Translations under genes and position numbers: made by a program
The notes under the pieces: generated by a model
The model's database searches: none
What the model was told of the DNA's origin: nothing
The model's input: only the letters and a program-made list of their open reading frames with translations
Shown: positions 18,355-26,498 of the stretch, one piece after another
How the letters are laid out: every line of letters starts with the position of its first letter
Position numbering within the stretch: the stretch's first letter is position 1
Origin: Rhizobium oryzicola
GTDB taxonomy: Bacteria; Pseudomonadota; Alphaproteobacteria; Rhizobiales; Rhizobiaceae
Length of the DNA: 64,000 nucleotides
Reading direction: 5' to 3'
Assembly (NCBI RefSeq): GCF_030504645.1
Contig: NZ_JAUKWQ010000001.1
Coordinates: forward strand, 62,001-126,000

Positions 18355-18648
18355 TCAAGCGGCTTTGTGAGGGGTAACTCTGAGATCGAAACCCATCGCC
18401 TTTATGACCTTCATCACCGTGCCGAATTCCGGATTTCCTTCCGCACTCAGTGCCCGGTAAAGGTTCTCCCGGGACAATCCGGCATCCTTGGCGATCTGGG
18501 TCATACCTCGGGCTTTGGCGACCTCACCGATTGCCGCAGCGATCGTTGCGGGATCGCCCTCTTCGAAGACGGCCTCCAGAAACAGCGCGATCTTTTCTTC
18601 CGTGTCGAGATGCTGCGTGACATCCCATTTGGTTGTCTTCAGCGCCAT
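18355..18648 (-). CDS. HigA-like antitoxin, HTH DNA-binding protein
   Basis: 97-residue antitoxin of the addiction-module antidote family that pairs with RelE/HigB-type killers. The HTH is GMTQIAKDAGLSRENLYRAL (about residues 48-67), followed by EGNPEFGTVMKVIKAMGFDLRV, a conserved tail of this family. The N-terminus (KWDVTQHLDTEEKIALFLEA) is the toxin-neutralising part typical of the group. It is the second gene of the pair, 5 nt after the toxin gene, the toxin-first order of HigBA-type modules. It probably represses the operon through the palindrome at 18958-18977. Confidence 0.88.
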   Translation of the reverse strand: MALKTTKWDVTQHLDTEEKIALFLEAVFEEGDPATIAAAIGEVAKARGMTQIAKDAGLSRENLYRALSAEGNPEFGTVMKVIKAMGFDLRVTPHKAA

Positions 18649-18653
18649 AGTCG

Positions 18654-18950
18654 TTATCCCTTCGCGTCCTTCGCCATCTGCTTTGCTGCAGTAATGTCAC
18701 CGGCTTGCGTGCTCTTGTCGCCGCCACACAGCAAGATAATCACCACCTTACCCTGTTTGACGAAATAGATCCGATAACCGGGTCCGTAATCAATCCGGAG
18801 CTCGCTGACGCCTTCGCCGACGGGCTTTACGTCCCCAGGGTTTCCTATGGAAAGACGAAAGATGCGGGCGTTGATCCGCGCTTTTGCTCTCTCGTCCCGG
18901 AGACGGGAAAACCATGTGGCGAAAGCTTCAGTTTCCCGGATCTCTAACAT
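18654..18950 (-). CDS. RelE/HigB-type toxin
   Basis: Predicted ribosome-dependent mRNA endonuclease toxin. The ATG at 18950 gives 98 residues; an upstream ATG at 18968 lies inside the operator palindrome and is less likely. Family features: ETEAFATWFSRLRDERAKARINARIFRL near the N-terminus, then GNPGDVKPVGEGVSELRIDYGPGYRIYFVK and VVIILLCGGDKSTQ, which is the addiction-module killer-protein pattern (Arg and Tyr in RIDYGPGYRIYF are usual catalytic/RNA-binding positions). The antitoxin gene follows after 5 nt. The frame is intact, so the module appears functional. Confidence 0.88.
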   Translation of the reverse strand: MLEIRETEAFATWFSRLRDERAKARINARIFRLSIGNPGDVKPVGEGVSELRIDYGPGYRIYFVKQGKVVIILLCGGDKSTQAGDITAAKQMAKDAKG

Positions 18951-18957
18951 AAAGGAA

Positions 18958-18977
18958 TTGTAGCGCATGCGCTACAA
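18958..18977. promoter_or_regulatory. 20-bp perfect palindrome: toxin-antitoxin operator
   Basis: TTGTAGCGCATGCGCTACAA is a perfect 20-bp palindrome, 7 nt upstream of the toxin ATG. On the minus strand TTGATC (18994-18999) and TGTAGC (18971-18976) are 17 nt apart, so the -10 lies inside the palindrome. This is the expected layout for antitoxin-mediated autorepression. Confidence 0.8.
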
Positions 18978-19128
18978 GCGAACAAGCGGCCTGGATCAAG
19001 CCTTCAATCTATGTTGATCCACTTCGCGGGAGCGGAAGCTCAAGCTTGCGTGGACATGGCTTTGCCTACAAGCTTTGTTTCACGATCAGCTAAGGCCACT
19101 ATTTGTCAGTTGAGTGGGAGAAAAAACT

Positions 19129-19204
<76 letters not shown>

Positions 19205-19315
19205 ATCAGGGTACCGGGCATTAACCGGTTCCGGGAACCCCTTCGGAAGCGGCGCTTCGTTTGGGGTGGCGGCTTATTACTTCCGGTTTTCCGGGAGCGC
19301 AAGCCGAAAAATGAA

Positions 19316-19346
19316 AGGCCCGGACATTTTTTCAACATCCGGGCCT
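19316..19346 (-). terminator. intrinsic terminator of the TIGR02300 gene
   Basis: 9-bp stem AGGCCCGGA / TCCGGGCCT with a 13-nt loop, 15 nt after the stop of the minus-strand gene. On that strand the stem is followed by TTTCAT, a short U-tract. Confidence 0.75.
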
Positions 19347-19361
19347 AACCATTGGGAAATC

Positions 19362-19748
19362 TTATACTTCGTCTTCGTCGCCACCGACGCCGATGATGCC
19401 GGAGACGTCATCGTCATCATCGTCTTCATCGGCTTCCAGGAAGGTGTCGTCATCGTCGCCGTCGATCTCGACGTCGTCATCGCCGATGTCAGGCAGGTCG
19501 TCGCCGCCGGCTGCATCATCGCCTTCTTCCAGCGAGACCAGTTCGACGTCCGGATTTTCGGTATCGACTTCTGCGACTTCTTCTTCTTCAGCCTGTTCCA
19601 TCTTCATCTGTGCCGTGTTCTCCTCGAAGAAGGAGAGCGGCCAGGACTTGCCCGTGTAAGGGGAAACGACCGGATCACGGTTCAGGTCGTAGAATTTCTT
19701 GCCCGTATCCGGGTCGGTGCGCTTGGTACCAAGTTCCGCTTTTGCCAC
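19362..19748 (-). CDS. TIGR02300 (FYDLN_acid) family protein
   Basis: 128-residue cytoplasmic protein of unknown function, restricted to alphaproteobacteria. The N-terminal domain contains LGTKRTDPDTGKKFYDLNRD and VVSPYTGKSWP, the defining FYDLN motif. From about residue 50 it becomes extremely acidic, with long Asp/Glu runs. In other Rhizobiales it sits beside aroA-cmk-rpsA. Here cmk and rpsA are next to it (divergent), but aroA is missing from between them. A terminator follows the gene. Confidence 0.9.
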   Translation of the reverse strand: MAKAELGTKRTDPDTGKKFYDLNRDPVVSPYTGKSWPLSFFEENTAQMKMEQAEEEEVAEVDTENPDVELVSLEEGDDAAGGDDLPDIGDDDVEIDGDDDDTFLEADEDDDDDDVSGIIGVGGDEDEV

Positions 19749-19939
19749 TGTGGATGCCTCGTGAGAATGGCCGATCAGTTCGGCGTTGCCGCAATCGCGA
19801 CGCTCAAAATTGTTAGCCGGTCCCCATAATGCTTGTAAATCCTTAAGTCAAAGGCAAATGTGGCCTGCAAAGCCGCAAGCGCTTGGCCTTTTGTCGTGGT
19901 TTCCGCTATGGGCAGCGGGATATGCAAGAGGATTGTCTC

Positions 19940-20575
19940 ATGACCTTCATCATCGCCATCGATGGCCCGGCCGCCGCCGGCAAGGGAACGCTCTCGCGCA
20001 GGATTGCCGAGACCTACGGCTTCCATCATCTGGATACGGGGCTCACCTACCGCGCGACAGCCAAGGCGCTGCTGGATACCGGTCTGCCTTTGGATGATGA
20101 GACGGTCGCGGCGAGGGTGGCGCGCGAGGTGGATCTTGCCGGTCTCGATCGCTCTGCCCTGGCGCAGCATCACATTGGTGAAGCCGCCTCGAAGATTGCG
20201 GTCATGCCCTCCGTGCGCCGTGCACTCGTTGAGGCGCAGCAAGCCTTTTCAATGCGGGAACCCGGCACCGTGCTTGACGGGCGCGACATCGGGACGGTGG
20301 TGTGTCCGAATGCGCCGGTGAAGCTCTACGTCACCGCATCTCCGGACGTGCGCGCCCGGCGCCGTTACGATGAGATCCTCGCAAGCGGCAGCGAGGCGGA
20401 TTATGAAGCGATCTTTGCAGATGTTAAAAAGCGCGATGAGCGCGACATGGGTCGTGCTGACAGTCCTTTAAAACCGGCTGTCGATGCGCACTTGCTTGAT
20501 ACCTCGGAAATGAGTATAGAGGCCGCATTTCAAGCGGCGAAGAGTATCATCGACGCGGCCTTGAACAGGAATTGA
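19940..20575 (+). CDS. cmk: cytidylate kinase
   Basis: Phosphorylates CMP and dCMP to the diphosphates. The ATG at 19940 gives 211 residues, the usual length. The P-loop [19 protein letters not shown] is at residues 3-21; [17 protein letters not shown] follows, and [23 protein letters not shown] contains the DGRDIGT CMP-binding motif. A longer frame from 19883 adds no family residues. It precedes rpsA by 163 nt in the same direction, the near-universal cmk-rpsA arrangement. aroA, usually just upstream in this order, is absent. Confidence 0.96.
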   Translation: MTFIIAIDGPAAAGKGTLSRRIAETYGFHHLDTGLTYRATAKALLDTGLPLDDETVAARVAREVDLAGLDRSALAQHHIGEAASKIAVMPSVRRALVEAQQAFSMREPGTVLDGRDIGTVVCPNAPVKLYVTASPDVRARRRYDEILASGSEADYEAIFADVKKRDERDMGRADSPLKPAVDAHLLDTSEMSIEAAFQAAKSIIDAALNRN

Positions 20576-20738
20576 CGATCCGCCGGCCCGCCCGGCGCAT
20601 CACCGTCAGACGAGTAACTTGAAGACACGGGTCCCGCGCCGGATTGCCCTCGAAGTGTGTAGGGCGGACTTGATCTTTGGGTATGAGCAACACGAACCCC
20701 CGGCGCATCGCGTGCCAATGGCACGATCAGGAGATTTC

Positions 20739-22442
20739 ATGTCAGTAGCAAACCCCTCGCGGGAGGATTTCGCAGCCCTCCTCGAAGAATCTTTCGCATC
20801 GCACGACCTGGCCGAAGGCTATGTTGCCAAGGGTCTCGTCACCGCGATCGAGAAGGACGTTGCGGTTATCGACGTCGGCCTCAAGGTTGAAGGTCGCGTT
20901 CCGCTGAAGGAATTCGGCGCCAAGGGCAAGGACGGCTCGCTCAAGGTCGGCGACGAAGTTGAAGTTTACGTTGAGCGCATCGAAAACGCTCTCGGTGAAG
21001 CTGTTCTGTCGCGCGAGAAGGCTCGCCGCGAAGAAAGCTGGATCAAGCTGGAAGCCAAGTTCGAAGCTGGCGAGCGCGTTGAAGGCGTTATCTTCAACCA
21101 GGTCAAGGGCGGCTTCACGGTTGATCTTGACGGCGCCGTTGCCTTCCTGCCGCGTTCTCAGGTCGACATCCGTCCGATCCGCGACGTAACCCCGCTGATG
21201 CACAACGCACAGCCCTTCGAAATCCTCAAGATGGACAAGCGTCGCGGCAACATCGTTGTTTCGCGTCGTACGGTTCTGGAAGAGTCCCGTGCCGAACAGC
21301 GTTCTGAAATCGTTCAGAACCTGGAAGAAGGCCAGGTTGTTGACGGCGTCGTCAAGAACATCACCGATTACGGTGCGTTCGTTGACCTCGGCGGCATCGA
21401 CGGCCTGCTGCACGTCACCGACATGGCATGGCGCCGTGTGAACCATCCGTCGGAAATCCTGAACATCGGCCAGCAGGTCAAGGTTCAGATCATCCGCATC
21501 AACCAGGAAACCCACCGTATCTCGCTCGGCATGAAGCAGCTCGAGTCCGATCCGTGGGATGGCATCTCCGCCAAGTACCCGGTTGGCAAGAAGATCTCCG
21601 GTACCGTCACCAACATCACCGACTACGGTGCATTCGTTGAGCTGGAGCCGGGCATCGAAGGCCTCATCCACATCTCCGAAATGTCCTGGACGAAGAAGAA
21701 CGTTCACCCCGGCAAGATCCTGTCCACCAGCCAGGAAGTTGACGTGGTCGTTCTCGAAGTCGATCCGTCCAAGCGTCGCATCTCGCTCGGCCTGAAGCAG
21801 ACCCTCGAAAACCCGTGGCAGGCATTTGCCTACAGCCATCCGGCGGGCACGGAAGTTGAAGGCGAAGTCAAGAACAAGACCGAATTCGGCCTGTTCATCG
21901 GCCTCGAAGGCGACGTTGACGGCATGGTTCACCTGTCCGACCTCGACTGGAACCGTCCGGGCGAGCAGGTCATCGAAGAGTTCAACAAGGGCGATGTCGT
22001 CAAGGCTGTCGTTCTGGACGTCGATGTTGAAAAGGAACGCATCTCGCTCGGCATCAAGCAGCTCGGTCGTGATTCGGTCGGCGAAGCCGCAACCTCTGGC
22101 GAGCTGCGCAAGAACGCTGTTGTTTCGTGCGAAGTCATCGGCGTCAACGATGGCGGCATCGAAGTGAAGCTCGTGAACCACGAAGACATCACCTCGTTCA
22201 TCCGCCGCGGCGATCTCGCTCGCGACCGCGACGACCAGCGTCCGGAGCGTTTCTCGGTTGGTCAGGTTGTCGACGCTCGCGTTGTCAACTTCTCCAAGAA
22301 GGACCGCAAGGTCATGCTGTCGATCAAGGCTCTCGAGATCGCAGAAGAGAAGGAAGCCGTCGCTCAGTTCGGTTCGTCCGATAGCGGCGCTTCGCTCGGC
22401 GATATCCTGGGTGCAGCCCTGAAGAACCGCAGCAACGACTAA
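20739..22442 (+). CDS. rpsA: 30S ribosomal protein S1
   Basis: mRNA-binding ribosomal protein that helps initiation on structured or weak-SD messages. The ATG at 20739 (AGGAG 9 nt upstream) gives 567 residues with six S1 repeats. Repeats 3-6 are easily seen by recurring NITDYGAFV/FGLF, GLLHVTDM, LIHISEMSW and MVHLSDLDW motifs, each ending RISLG. The codon use is that of a very highly expressed gene. A 163-nt leader separates it from cmk and could carry an autoregulatory site, but I could not define one. A strong terminator follows. Confidence 0.98.
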   Translation: MSVANPSREDFAALLEESFASHDLAEGYVAKGLVTAIEKDVAVIDVGLKVEGRVPLKEFGAKGKDGSLKVGDEVEVYVERIENALGEAVLSREKARREESWIKLEAKFEAGERVEGVIFNQVKGGFTVDLDGAVAFLPRSQVDIRPIRDVTPLMHNAQPFEILKMDKRRGNIVVSRRTVLEESRAEQRSEIVQNLEEGQVVDGVVKNITDYGAFVDLGGIDGLLHVTDMAWRRVNHPSEILNIGQQVKVQIIRINQETHRISLGMKQLESDPWDGISAKYPVGKKISGTVTNITDYGAFVELEPGIEGLIHISEMSWTKKNVHPGKILSTSQEVDVVVLEVDPSKRRISLGLKQTLENPWQAFAYSHPAGTEVEGEVKNKTEFGLFIGLEGDVDGMVHLSDLDWNRPGEQVIEEFNKGDVVKAVVLDVDVEKERISLGIKQLGRDSVGEAATSGELRKNAVVSCEVIGVNDGGIEVKLVNHEDITSFIRRGDLARDRDDQRPERFSVGQVVDARVVNFSKKDRKVMLSIKALEIAEEKEAVAQFGSSDSGASLGDILGAALKNRSND

Positions 22443-22468
22443 TAGCCGTTGCATGCTGAATTGAAGAA

Positions 22469-22499
22469 CCCGCCGGAGCAATGGTTCCGGCGGGTTTTT
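22469..22499 (+). terminator. intrinsic terminator of rpsA
   Basis: 9-bp stem CCCGCCGGA / TCCGGCGGG with a short loop (GCAATGGT), followed by TTTTT, 26 nt after the rpsA stop. Confidence 0.93.
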
Positions 22500-22529
22500 C
22501 TTTGACTTTCTTTGCCTGAATGTCTTGGG

Positions 22530-24125
22530 TCAGACCCAGCCGCTCATGCGCTGGTAATAATCCTGCGCCTCGCCGTCTTCAGATACATCGTCGAACGACC
22601 CTTCTGATTGCTCTGGCTGTTGCCGGTTGCCACCACGCGGTTGCCCCTTGCGGCGGCCCTTGGAACGCTCCTCGTCTGTCGCTTCCACCGGCTTGATCAG
22701 TGGCTCTTCCTCATCGAAATCGTCACCGCGCGGCGGATAAGGATAAGGAATGGGGAAGGGGATGACGCCGGTTGCTTCCGGCTGCGTATTTCCGGCTACG
22801 GAACCCGGCATGGCTGCTGCCGCAAGGGTGGCCGCCAGCGATTGCGCCGGGGATATCGCAGGCTTCTCTGCGGGTACGTCAGCAGGCATTTCTCCGGATG
22901 TCGCGTTCCAGGTGCTGGATTTGGCAAGCGTCGCGGCTGTTGCCCGTTCGTCACTCTGGAGATTGGCCATCGTCGCATTCCCGGAAAAGTCCCGCGCTCT
23001 ATCGCTCACATGCGACGGCGTTTCAGAAACAAGATCCTGAAGCCACAGAATGACGCCTTCGGCCTCGTAGAGAGTGGCTGGGTTGAGATGCGGTGAAGAT
23101 TGCGACGAAGATGTTGGCAAACGTGACGCTTTGTCCGCCGGCAATCGGTTGGCTGCCGCCGGATAAGATTGTTCCCGATGGGCTTCTAGCTTTGCAGCTT
23201 CTGGCTGATGCCCACCGCGGGTGACCTCGTTCCCCCTTGCCGGAGCATCGGAGGGGCTGCGGGCTTCCGACCGGGGACTTTCGGATTGTGGGACCGCTTC
23301 CCAATCGCTGCGGATATCAAATGCGTGGTAGATTCCGCCATCATCCGCAACCTGGTGCGCGGAGCTTCGGGTATTTTGAAGAGCCGCCATGTCCTGCCGC
23401 GCGACGGGCGGTGAGGCGGGAGAGGTCCTGCTTTGGCCGTTGGGCGTCCCGGTTGCGAGGGGCGCTGTCGCCGGTGCACGCGTCATGGCGGCGACCGGCA
23501 CTGCCGTGCTGGCCGTGGATGCCGTGTTGTTGTTGGCACCGGTTCGCGGGGGAGTAAGATCGATCCGCTGTTTCGGGCGCTCCGCATTCTCTTGACGATT
23601 GGGCGGTTGGCTAATCTCTCCTTCGTTTTCCTGGTAGGATGTCAGCACCACCTGTTCGGCCAGATCGCGTTCCGCATAGGCGGCAAGTTCCAACTGAAGC
23701 GCCACCTTGGCGGCATCAGGGCCGGCTGGATTGCGCAGGATCTCCGATAACAGGCGCAGGGAGAGACCCTGCAGGATCTGGTTCAAGGCCTTTTGCAGAA
23801 GTGCGCGTTGTTCCGGCGTCAGCGAGGCCATCGCCTGGGAAAGACGTTCCGTGTAATCCGACAGCGATTCGCCTTCACGGCGATCAAGCCGGATAAGCTT
23901 GCCGATGGTGCTGGCGACCACGGAAAGTCCCTGCGCCAATTGCAGTTGCCCCGACAGGGACAGAAGGTTCAGGCGGCTGGAACTTCCCGCCTCCCCGTTG
24001 CCGGTGTTGGCCGAATACTCCGAACGGGTTCGACTGCCGTCTGCCTGAATCGCAGCCGAAAGAAGATGTTGCTGGCTGTGGCCGCTGAGGGATGCACTGG
24101 ATGCGAATGCAACGGGTGGCAGCAT
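22530..24125 (-). CDS. large low-complexity hypothetical protein
   Basis: 531 residues, not recognised. Residues about 60-160 form a helical, well-ordered block (LVKL-type pattern: GLSVVASTIGKLIRLDRREGESLSDYTERL, then LTPEQRALLQKALNQILQGLSLRLLSEIL). The middle (160-430) is Ser/Thr/Pro/Ala-rich and looks disordered. A second short ordered part (TLYEAEGVILWLQDLVSETP) lies near 350, and the C-terminal 70 residues are Pro, acidic and basic patches ending DYYQRMSGWV. No signal peptide. The architecture (short helical domains joined by long disordered linkers) recalls FliK-like ruler proteins, but no flagellar gene is nearby. The neighbouring gene on the same strand is similarly undefined. Confidence 0.7.
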   Translation of the reverse strand: MLPPVAFASSASLSGHSQQHLLSAAIQADGSRTRSEYSANTGNGEAGSSSRLNLLSLSGQLQLAQGLSVVASTIGKLIRLDRREGESLSDYTERLSQAMASLTPEQRALLQKALNQILQGLSLRLLSEILRNPAGPDAAKVALQLELAAYAERDLAEQVVLTSYQENEGEISQPPNRQENAERPKQRIDLTPPRTGANNNTASTASTAVPVAAMTRAPATAPLATGTPNGQSRTSPASPPVARQDMAALQNTRSSAHQVADDGGIYHAFDIRSDWEAVPQSESPRSEARSPSDAPARGNEVTRGGHQPEAAKLEAHREQSYPAAANRLPADKASRLPTSSSQSSPHLNPATLYEAEGVILWLQDLVSETPSHVSDRARDFSGNATMANLQSDERATAATLAKSSTWNATSGEMPADVPAEKPAISPAQSLAATLAAAAMPGSVAGNTQPEATGVIPFPIPYPYPPRGDDFDEEEPLIKPVEATDEERSKGRRKGQPRGGNRQQPEQSEGSFDDVSEDGEAQDYYQRMSGWV

Positions 24126-24343
24126 GGCTTGCCTCGCGCTGGTCGATTAAGGGGGCATACCGGCTACGGAGAACAAGGGTTGGCCTGACTGATTGTGACT
24201 AAAAGCCATTCCGCAGCGCCTCATGGCGTCATAGCTGCCGATTAATGGTAAGTATTCTCATCAAAAGATTAATGTTTCATTAGTGACGATGCGCCTCATG
24301 CGGGCATGACGCATTCACTTCCCATCTGGCACGGTACCGCCAT

Positions 24344-25378
24344 TCAGGTTGTTGCCGGGATCTGCTTCTGGTCGTGCTTTGGCTTCAGCAGGCGGTAGAG
24401 GCCGATCTCATCCAACGAAACCAGAACCGTCTCTTCACCGTTTGTGTCCTGATCTCGATCCTTTTCCACTTTCAACAACGCCTGATCTGATTGTTCGGCC
24501 TTTGATAATGAAGGGTCGCTTTCCGTGTGTGGGTTCGCCACCAGCTCGGGTCGGCTTACGGCTTTTTCATCGCGATCGGGTGCCTCTACAGCCGCCGCAA
24601 AAAAAGCAAGCATATCCGTGCCGGATGCCCCATTTATTCGATCGTCGGATTCTGCGGTGCCGGAAGCCTTGGTCCGTTCGGCAATCTTCTTGTGCATTGC
24701 CTCGACACTGTCCAGCTTGGCGGAAACCTCGCGGGCTGCGATATCCTTCTGCCGTTCGGCCTGCGTCTCGGCATCCTCGACATGCGTCGGGTCGGCCTGT
24801 TTCTCTCCCAGCTTCAGTTCGGCCAGCGTCTTCGGCTTTGCCACGTCTTCCAGCCGTTGGAGGATTTTGGCCGTGTCGCGGTCGGACAGGCCGTCGCCGC
24901 CATATTCCTGTTCAAGTGCCTTTTCGACAGCGCTTGCCGAATCGGAATACGGATTCTGGATGGCTTCAATGACCGTTGAAAGCGTTACGCCAAGCTTGTC
25001 TAGCCCGAGGGTCTTGCTGAGTTCGTCCGTAGCCTTTTTCGTCAGATCCGCCACGGCCGCTTCGATCGCTCGGCCGTAGGTAAAGGATGACATATCGGGT
25101 GTTTGCTCAACGCCAACCGCCTGGCCGAGCTTTTGATAAAGCTGCGCCTTCAGCGTATTTATATCCACATGGTTCACGGAAAACAGGGCAGAGCTGATCT
25201 TGTCCCGCGCCCTCAGGCTTGCCCGGTCTGCGGCAGCCCTTGCCTCGGCCATGGGGTCAGGTGCCTGTCCGGTCTTTTCCTGCTGCTCGCGCTGGCGGCG
25301 CTCCTCGGTCTCGTCCAGCATGGATTGCATCAGGCCAATAGCGATCTTACCTGCTGATGGTACTGATATAATCTGCAT
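24344..25378 (-). CDS. hypothetical charged helical protein
   Basis: 344 residues from the ATG at 25378, which has GGAAGG 6 nt upstream. I recognise no family. It is rich in Lys, Glu, Asp and Ala with predicted helices: LMQSMLDETEERRQREQQEK near the N-terminus, AEARAAADRASLRARDKISSALF at about 44-66, and KDIAAREVSAKLDSVEAMHKKIAERT near 215-240, which has coiled-coil character. DMLAFFAAAVEAP is the only strongly hydrophobic patch; there is no signal peptide. It is upstream of the 531-residue hypothetical gene (218-nt gap) and downstream of rnd, all on the minus strand. Confidence 0.7.
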   Translation of the reverse strand: MQIISVPSAGKIAIGLMQSMLDETEERRQREQQEKTGQAPDPMAEARAAADRASLRARDKISSALFSVNHVDINTLKAQLYQKLGQAVGVEQTPDMSSFTYGRAIEAAVADLTKKATDELSKTLGLDKLGVTLSTVIEAIQNPYSDSASAVEKALEQEYGGDGLSDRDTAKILQRLEDVAKPKTLAELKLGEKQADPTHVEDAETQAERQKDIAAREVSAKLDSVEAMHKKIAERTKASGTAESDDRINGASGTDMLAFFAAAVEAPDRDEKAVSRPELVANPHTESDPSLSKAEQSDQALLKVEKDRDQDTNGEETVLVSLDEIGLYRLLKPKHDQKQIPATT

Positions 25379-25467
25379 GGTTTCCTTCCCTTGGATATGT
25401 GCGAATCCGTGTGAGACGGTCGCACGCACCAATTAATGAAAGGATAACCGAGGGTTGTGGAATCTGG

Positions 25468-26091
25468 TTAGCTATGCGCGAAAATGTCGGTTTCCTCCCA
25501 GCCCAGAAGATCCAGCTTGGCACGCGTCGGCAGGAATTCGAAGCACGCCGCGGCATGCTCCAGCCGATTGTCCCGTACCAGGCGCTGCATGAGCTTGTCG
25601 CGCAGGGCGTGTAGGTGGAGGACGTCGGAGGCCGCATATTCCAGCTGTGCCTGCGAGAGCTTTTCTGCCGCCCAATCCGTCTGCTGCTGCGCCTTGGAGA
25701 CGTCAATATCGAGCATCTCTTTCAGATTGTCCTTCAGGCCGTGGCGGTCGGTATAGGTGCGGGTCAGGCGCGAGGCGATCTTGGTGCAGAACACCGGTGT
25801 GGTCGTGACGCCGAAGGTGTGAAACAGCACCGCTATGTCGAAGCGGCCGTAGTGGAAGATCTTCTGCCTGCTCGTGTCTGCCAGCAACGTGACGAGGTTG
25901 GGCGCTTGCCTCTGCCCGGCCGCGATGCGAATCACATCGGCGGTTCCATCGCCCGGCGAAAGCTGAACCACGCAGAGTCGGTCGCGACGCGGTACTAGTC
26001 CAAGCGTCTCGGTGTCGATTGCGACAGCGTCGGTATAGCGGGCAGCATCGGCGGCGGAGATATCGCCTTCGTGATAGCGAATGGTGCTCAT
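25468..26091 (-). CDS. rnd: ribonuclease D-type 3'-5' exonuclease (short form)
   Basis: DEDDy exonuclease domain without the C-terminal HRDC domain, about 207 residues, so it is the short alphaproteobacterial RNase D form. Metal-binding residues are visible as Asp26 and Glu28 (VAIDTETLGL), Asp85 (FHYGRFDIAVL), and Tyr152/Asp156 (LEYAASDVLHLHAL). Predicted to trim tRNA and other small RNA 3' ends. The ATG at 26091 is used because the two codons before it begin at TTG. It is divergent from the sRNA at 26.26 kb. Confidence 0.92.
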   Translation of the reverse strand: MSTIRYHEGDISAADAARYTDAVAIDTETLGLVPRRDRLCVVQLSPGDGTADVIRIAAGQRQAPNLVTLLADTSRQKIFHYGRFDIAVLFHTFGVTTTPVFCTKIASRLTRTYTDRHGLKDNLKEMLDIDVSKAQQQTDWAAEKLSQAQLEYAASDVLHLHALRDKLMQRLVRDNRLEHAAACFEFLPTRAKLDLLGWEETDIFAHS

Positions 26092-26220
26092 GGTCAATCC
26101 CTGGAAAACTTAACTTCGCTATAGCGGAAGCGGAGGGGTCGCAACACCACCATGCTCAAATCTAACACACAGGATAGCTCAGCTTTGCGTTTCACGCATT
26201 GCTGCGTTGCAGCAGTGCTG

Positions 26221-26249
26221 TTGTCCGAGCAGGCGCTCTTCTGTATAAC
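26221..26249 (+). promoter_or_regulatory. predicted promoter of the three-hairpin sRNA
   Basis: TTGTCC (26221-26226) and TATAAC (26244-26249) are spaced by 17 nt, which places transcription start near 26256, directly ahead of the first hairpin. Confidence 0.65.
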
Positions 26250-26255
26250 CAACTC

Positions 26256-26377
26256 ATCGCAGCGACGCACTCCTCCTCCCAGTGTCGCTCGATGTGGACC
26301 GGCAATATCCTCCTCCTCCCAATTGCCGGTCGAGTTTAAAAAGCCTGACGCACCTCCTCCCGCGTCAGGCTTTTTTG
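26256..26377 (+). ncRNA. CUCCUCC-loop trans-acting sRNA (alpha-r14 / cuckoo-RNA type)
   Basis: About 120-nt RNA with three consecutive hairpins, each displaying a pyrimidine-rich anti-Shine-Dalgarno loop. Hairpin 1 is 26261-26289 (stem AGCGACGC/GTGTCGCT, loop with CTCCTCCTCCC). Hairpin 2 is 26297-26331 (perfect 10-bp stem GACCGGCAAT/ATTGCCGGTC, loop with CCTCCTCCTCCC). Hairpin 3 is 26343-26370 (GCCTGACGC/GCGTCAGGC, loop ACCTCCTCCC) followed by six T, making the terminator. A 17-nt-spaced promoter lies just upstream. This is the architecture described for alphaproteobacterial alpha-r14 (Smr14) and cuckoo RNAs, which are thought to block ribosome binding sites of many mRNAs. Family assignment is by structure and motif, not by alignment. 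Confidence 0.88.
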
Positions 26378-26389
26378 CGTTTCAGATTT

Positions 26390-26407
26390 GTTACAATATA
26401 ACGTATC
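26390..26407. promoter_or_regulatory. candidate Zur-like dyad upstream of the phosphatase gene
   Basis: GTTACAATATAACGTATC contains the dyad GTTA-N5-TAAC. Its right half (TATAACGTATC) matches the TATAACATATC half of classical Zur boxes at 10 of 11 positions; the left half is poor. The zinc link is inference from the zinc-dependent phosphatase and the His-rich ABC permease downstream. Confidence 0.3.
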
Positions 26408-26429
26408 TTAAGTTGTTTTAGAATAGTTG

Positions 26430-26447
26430 ATTTCACGCAGCTGTCAT
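26430..26447 (+). promoter_or_regulatory. candidate Pho box upstream of the alkaline phosphatase gene
   Basis: ATTTCAC-N4-CTGTCAT fits the direct-repeat PhoB consensus (CTGTCAT repeated every 11 nt): the second half-site is perfect and the first matches 4-5 of 7. A GATTAT -10-like hexamer follows at 26455-26460, 39 nt before the ATG. Confidence 0.55.
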
Positions 26448-26498
26448 AAGGCGTGATTATAGCGACGATGTGATTGAACACATCGTTGTGAGGACCTT

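Noticed and set aside
18978..19128. Attachment site from integration at tRNA-Ala
   Set aside because: No second copy of the tRNA 3' end was found in 17.9-19.1 kb, and no integrase gene is present.
20742..22481. 579-codon open frame opposite rpsA
   Set aside because: Antisense shadow; repeats in it simply mirror the S1 repeats.
26268..26361. Repeated CTCCTCC units resembling a short repeat or CRISPR-like array
   Set aside because: Units are too short and sit exactly in hairpin loops of one RNA; no spacers or cas genes.
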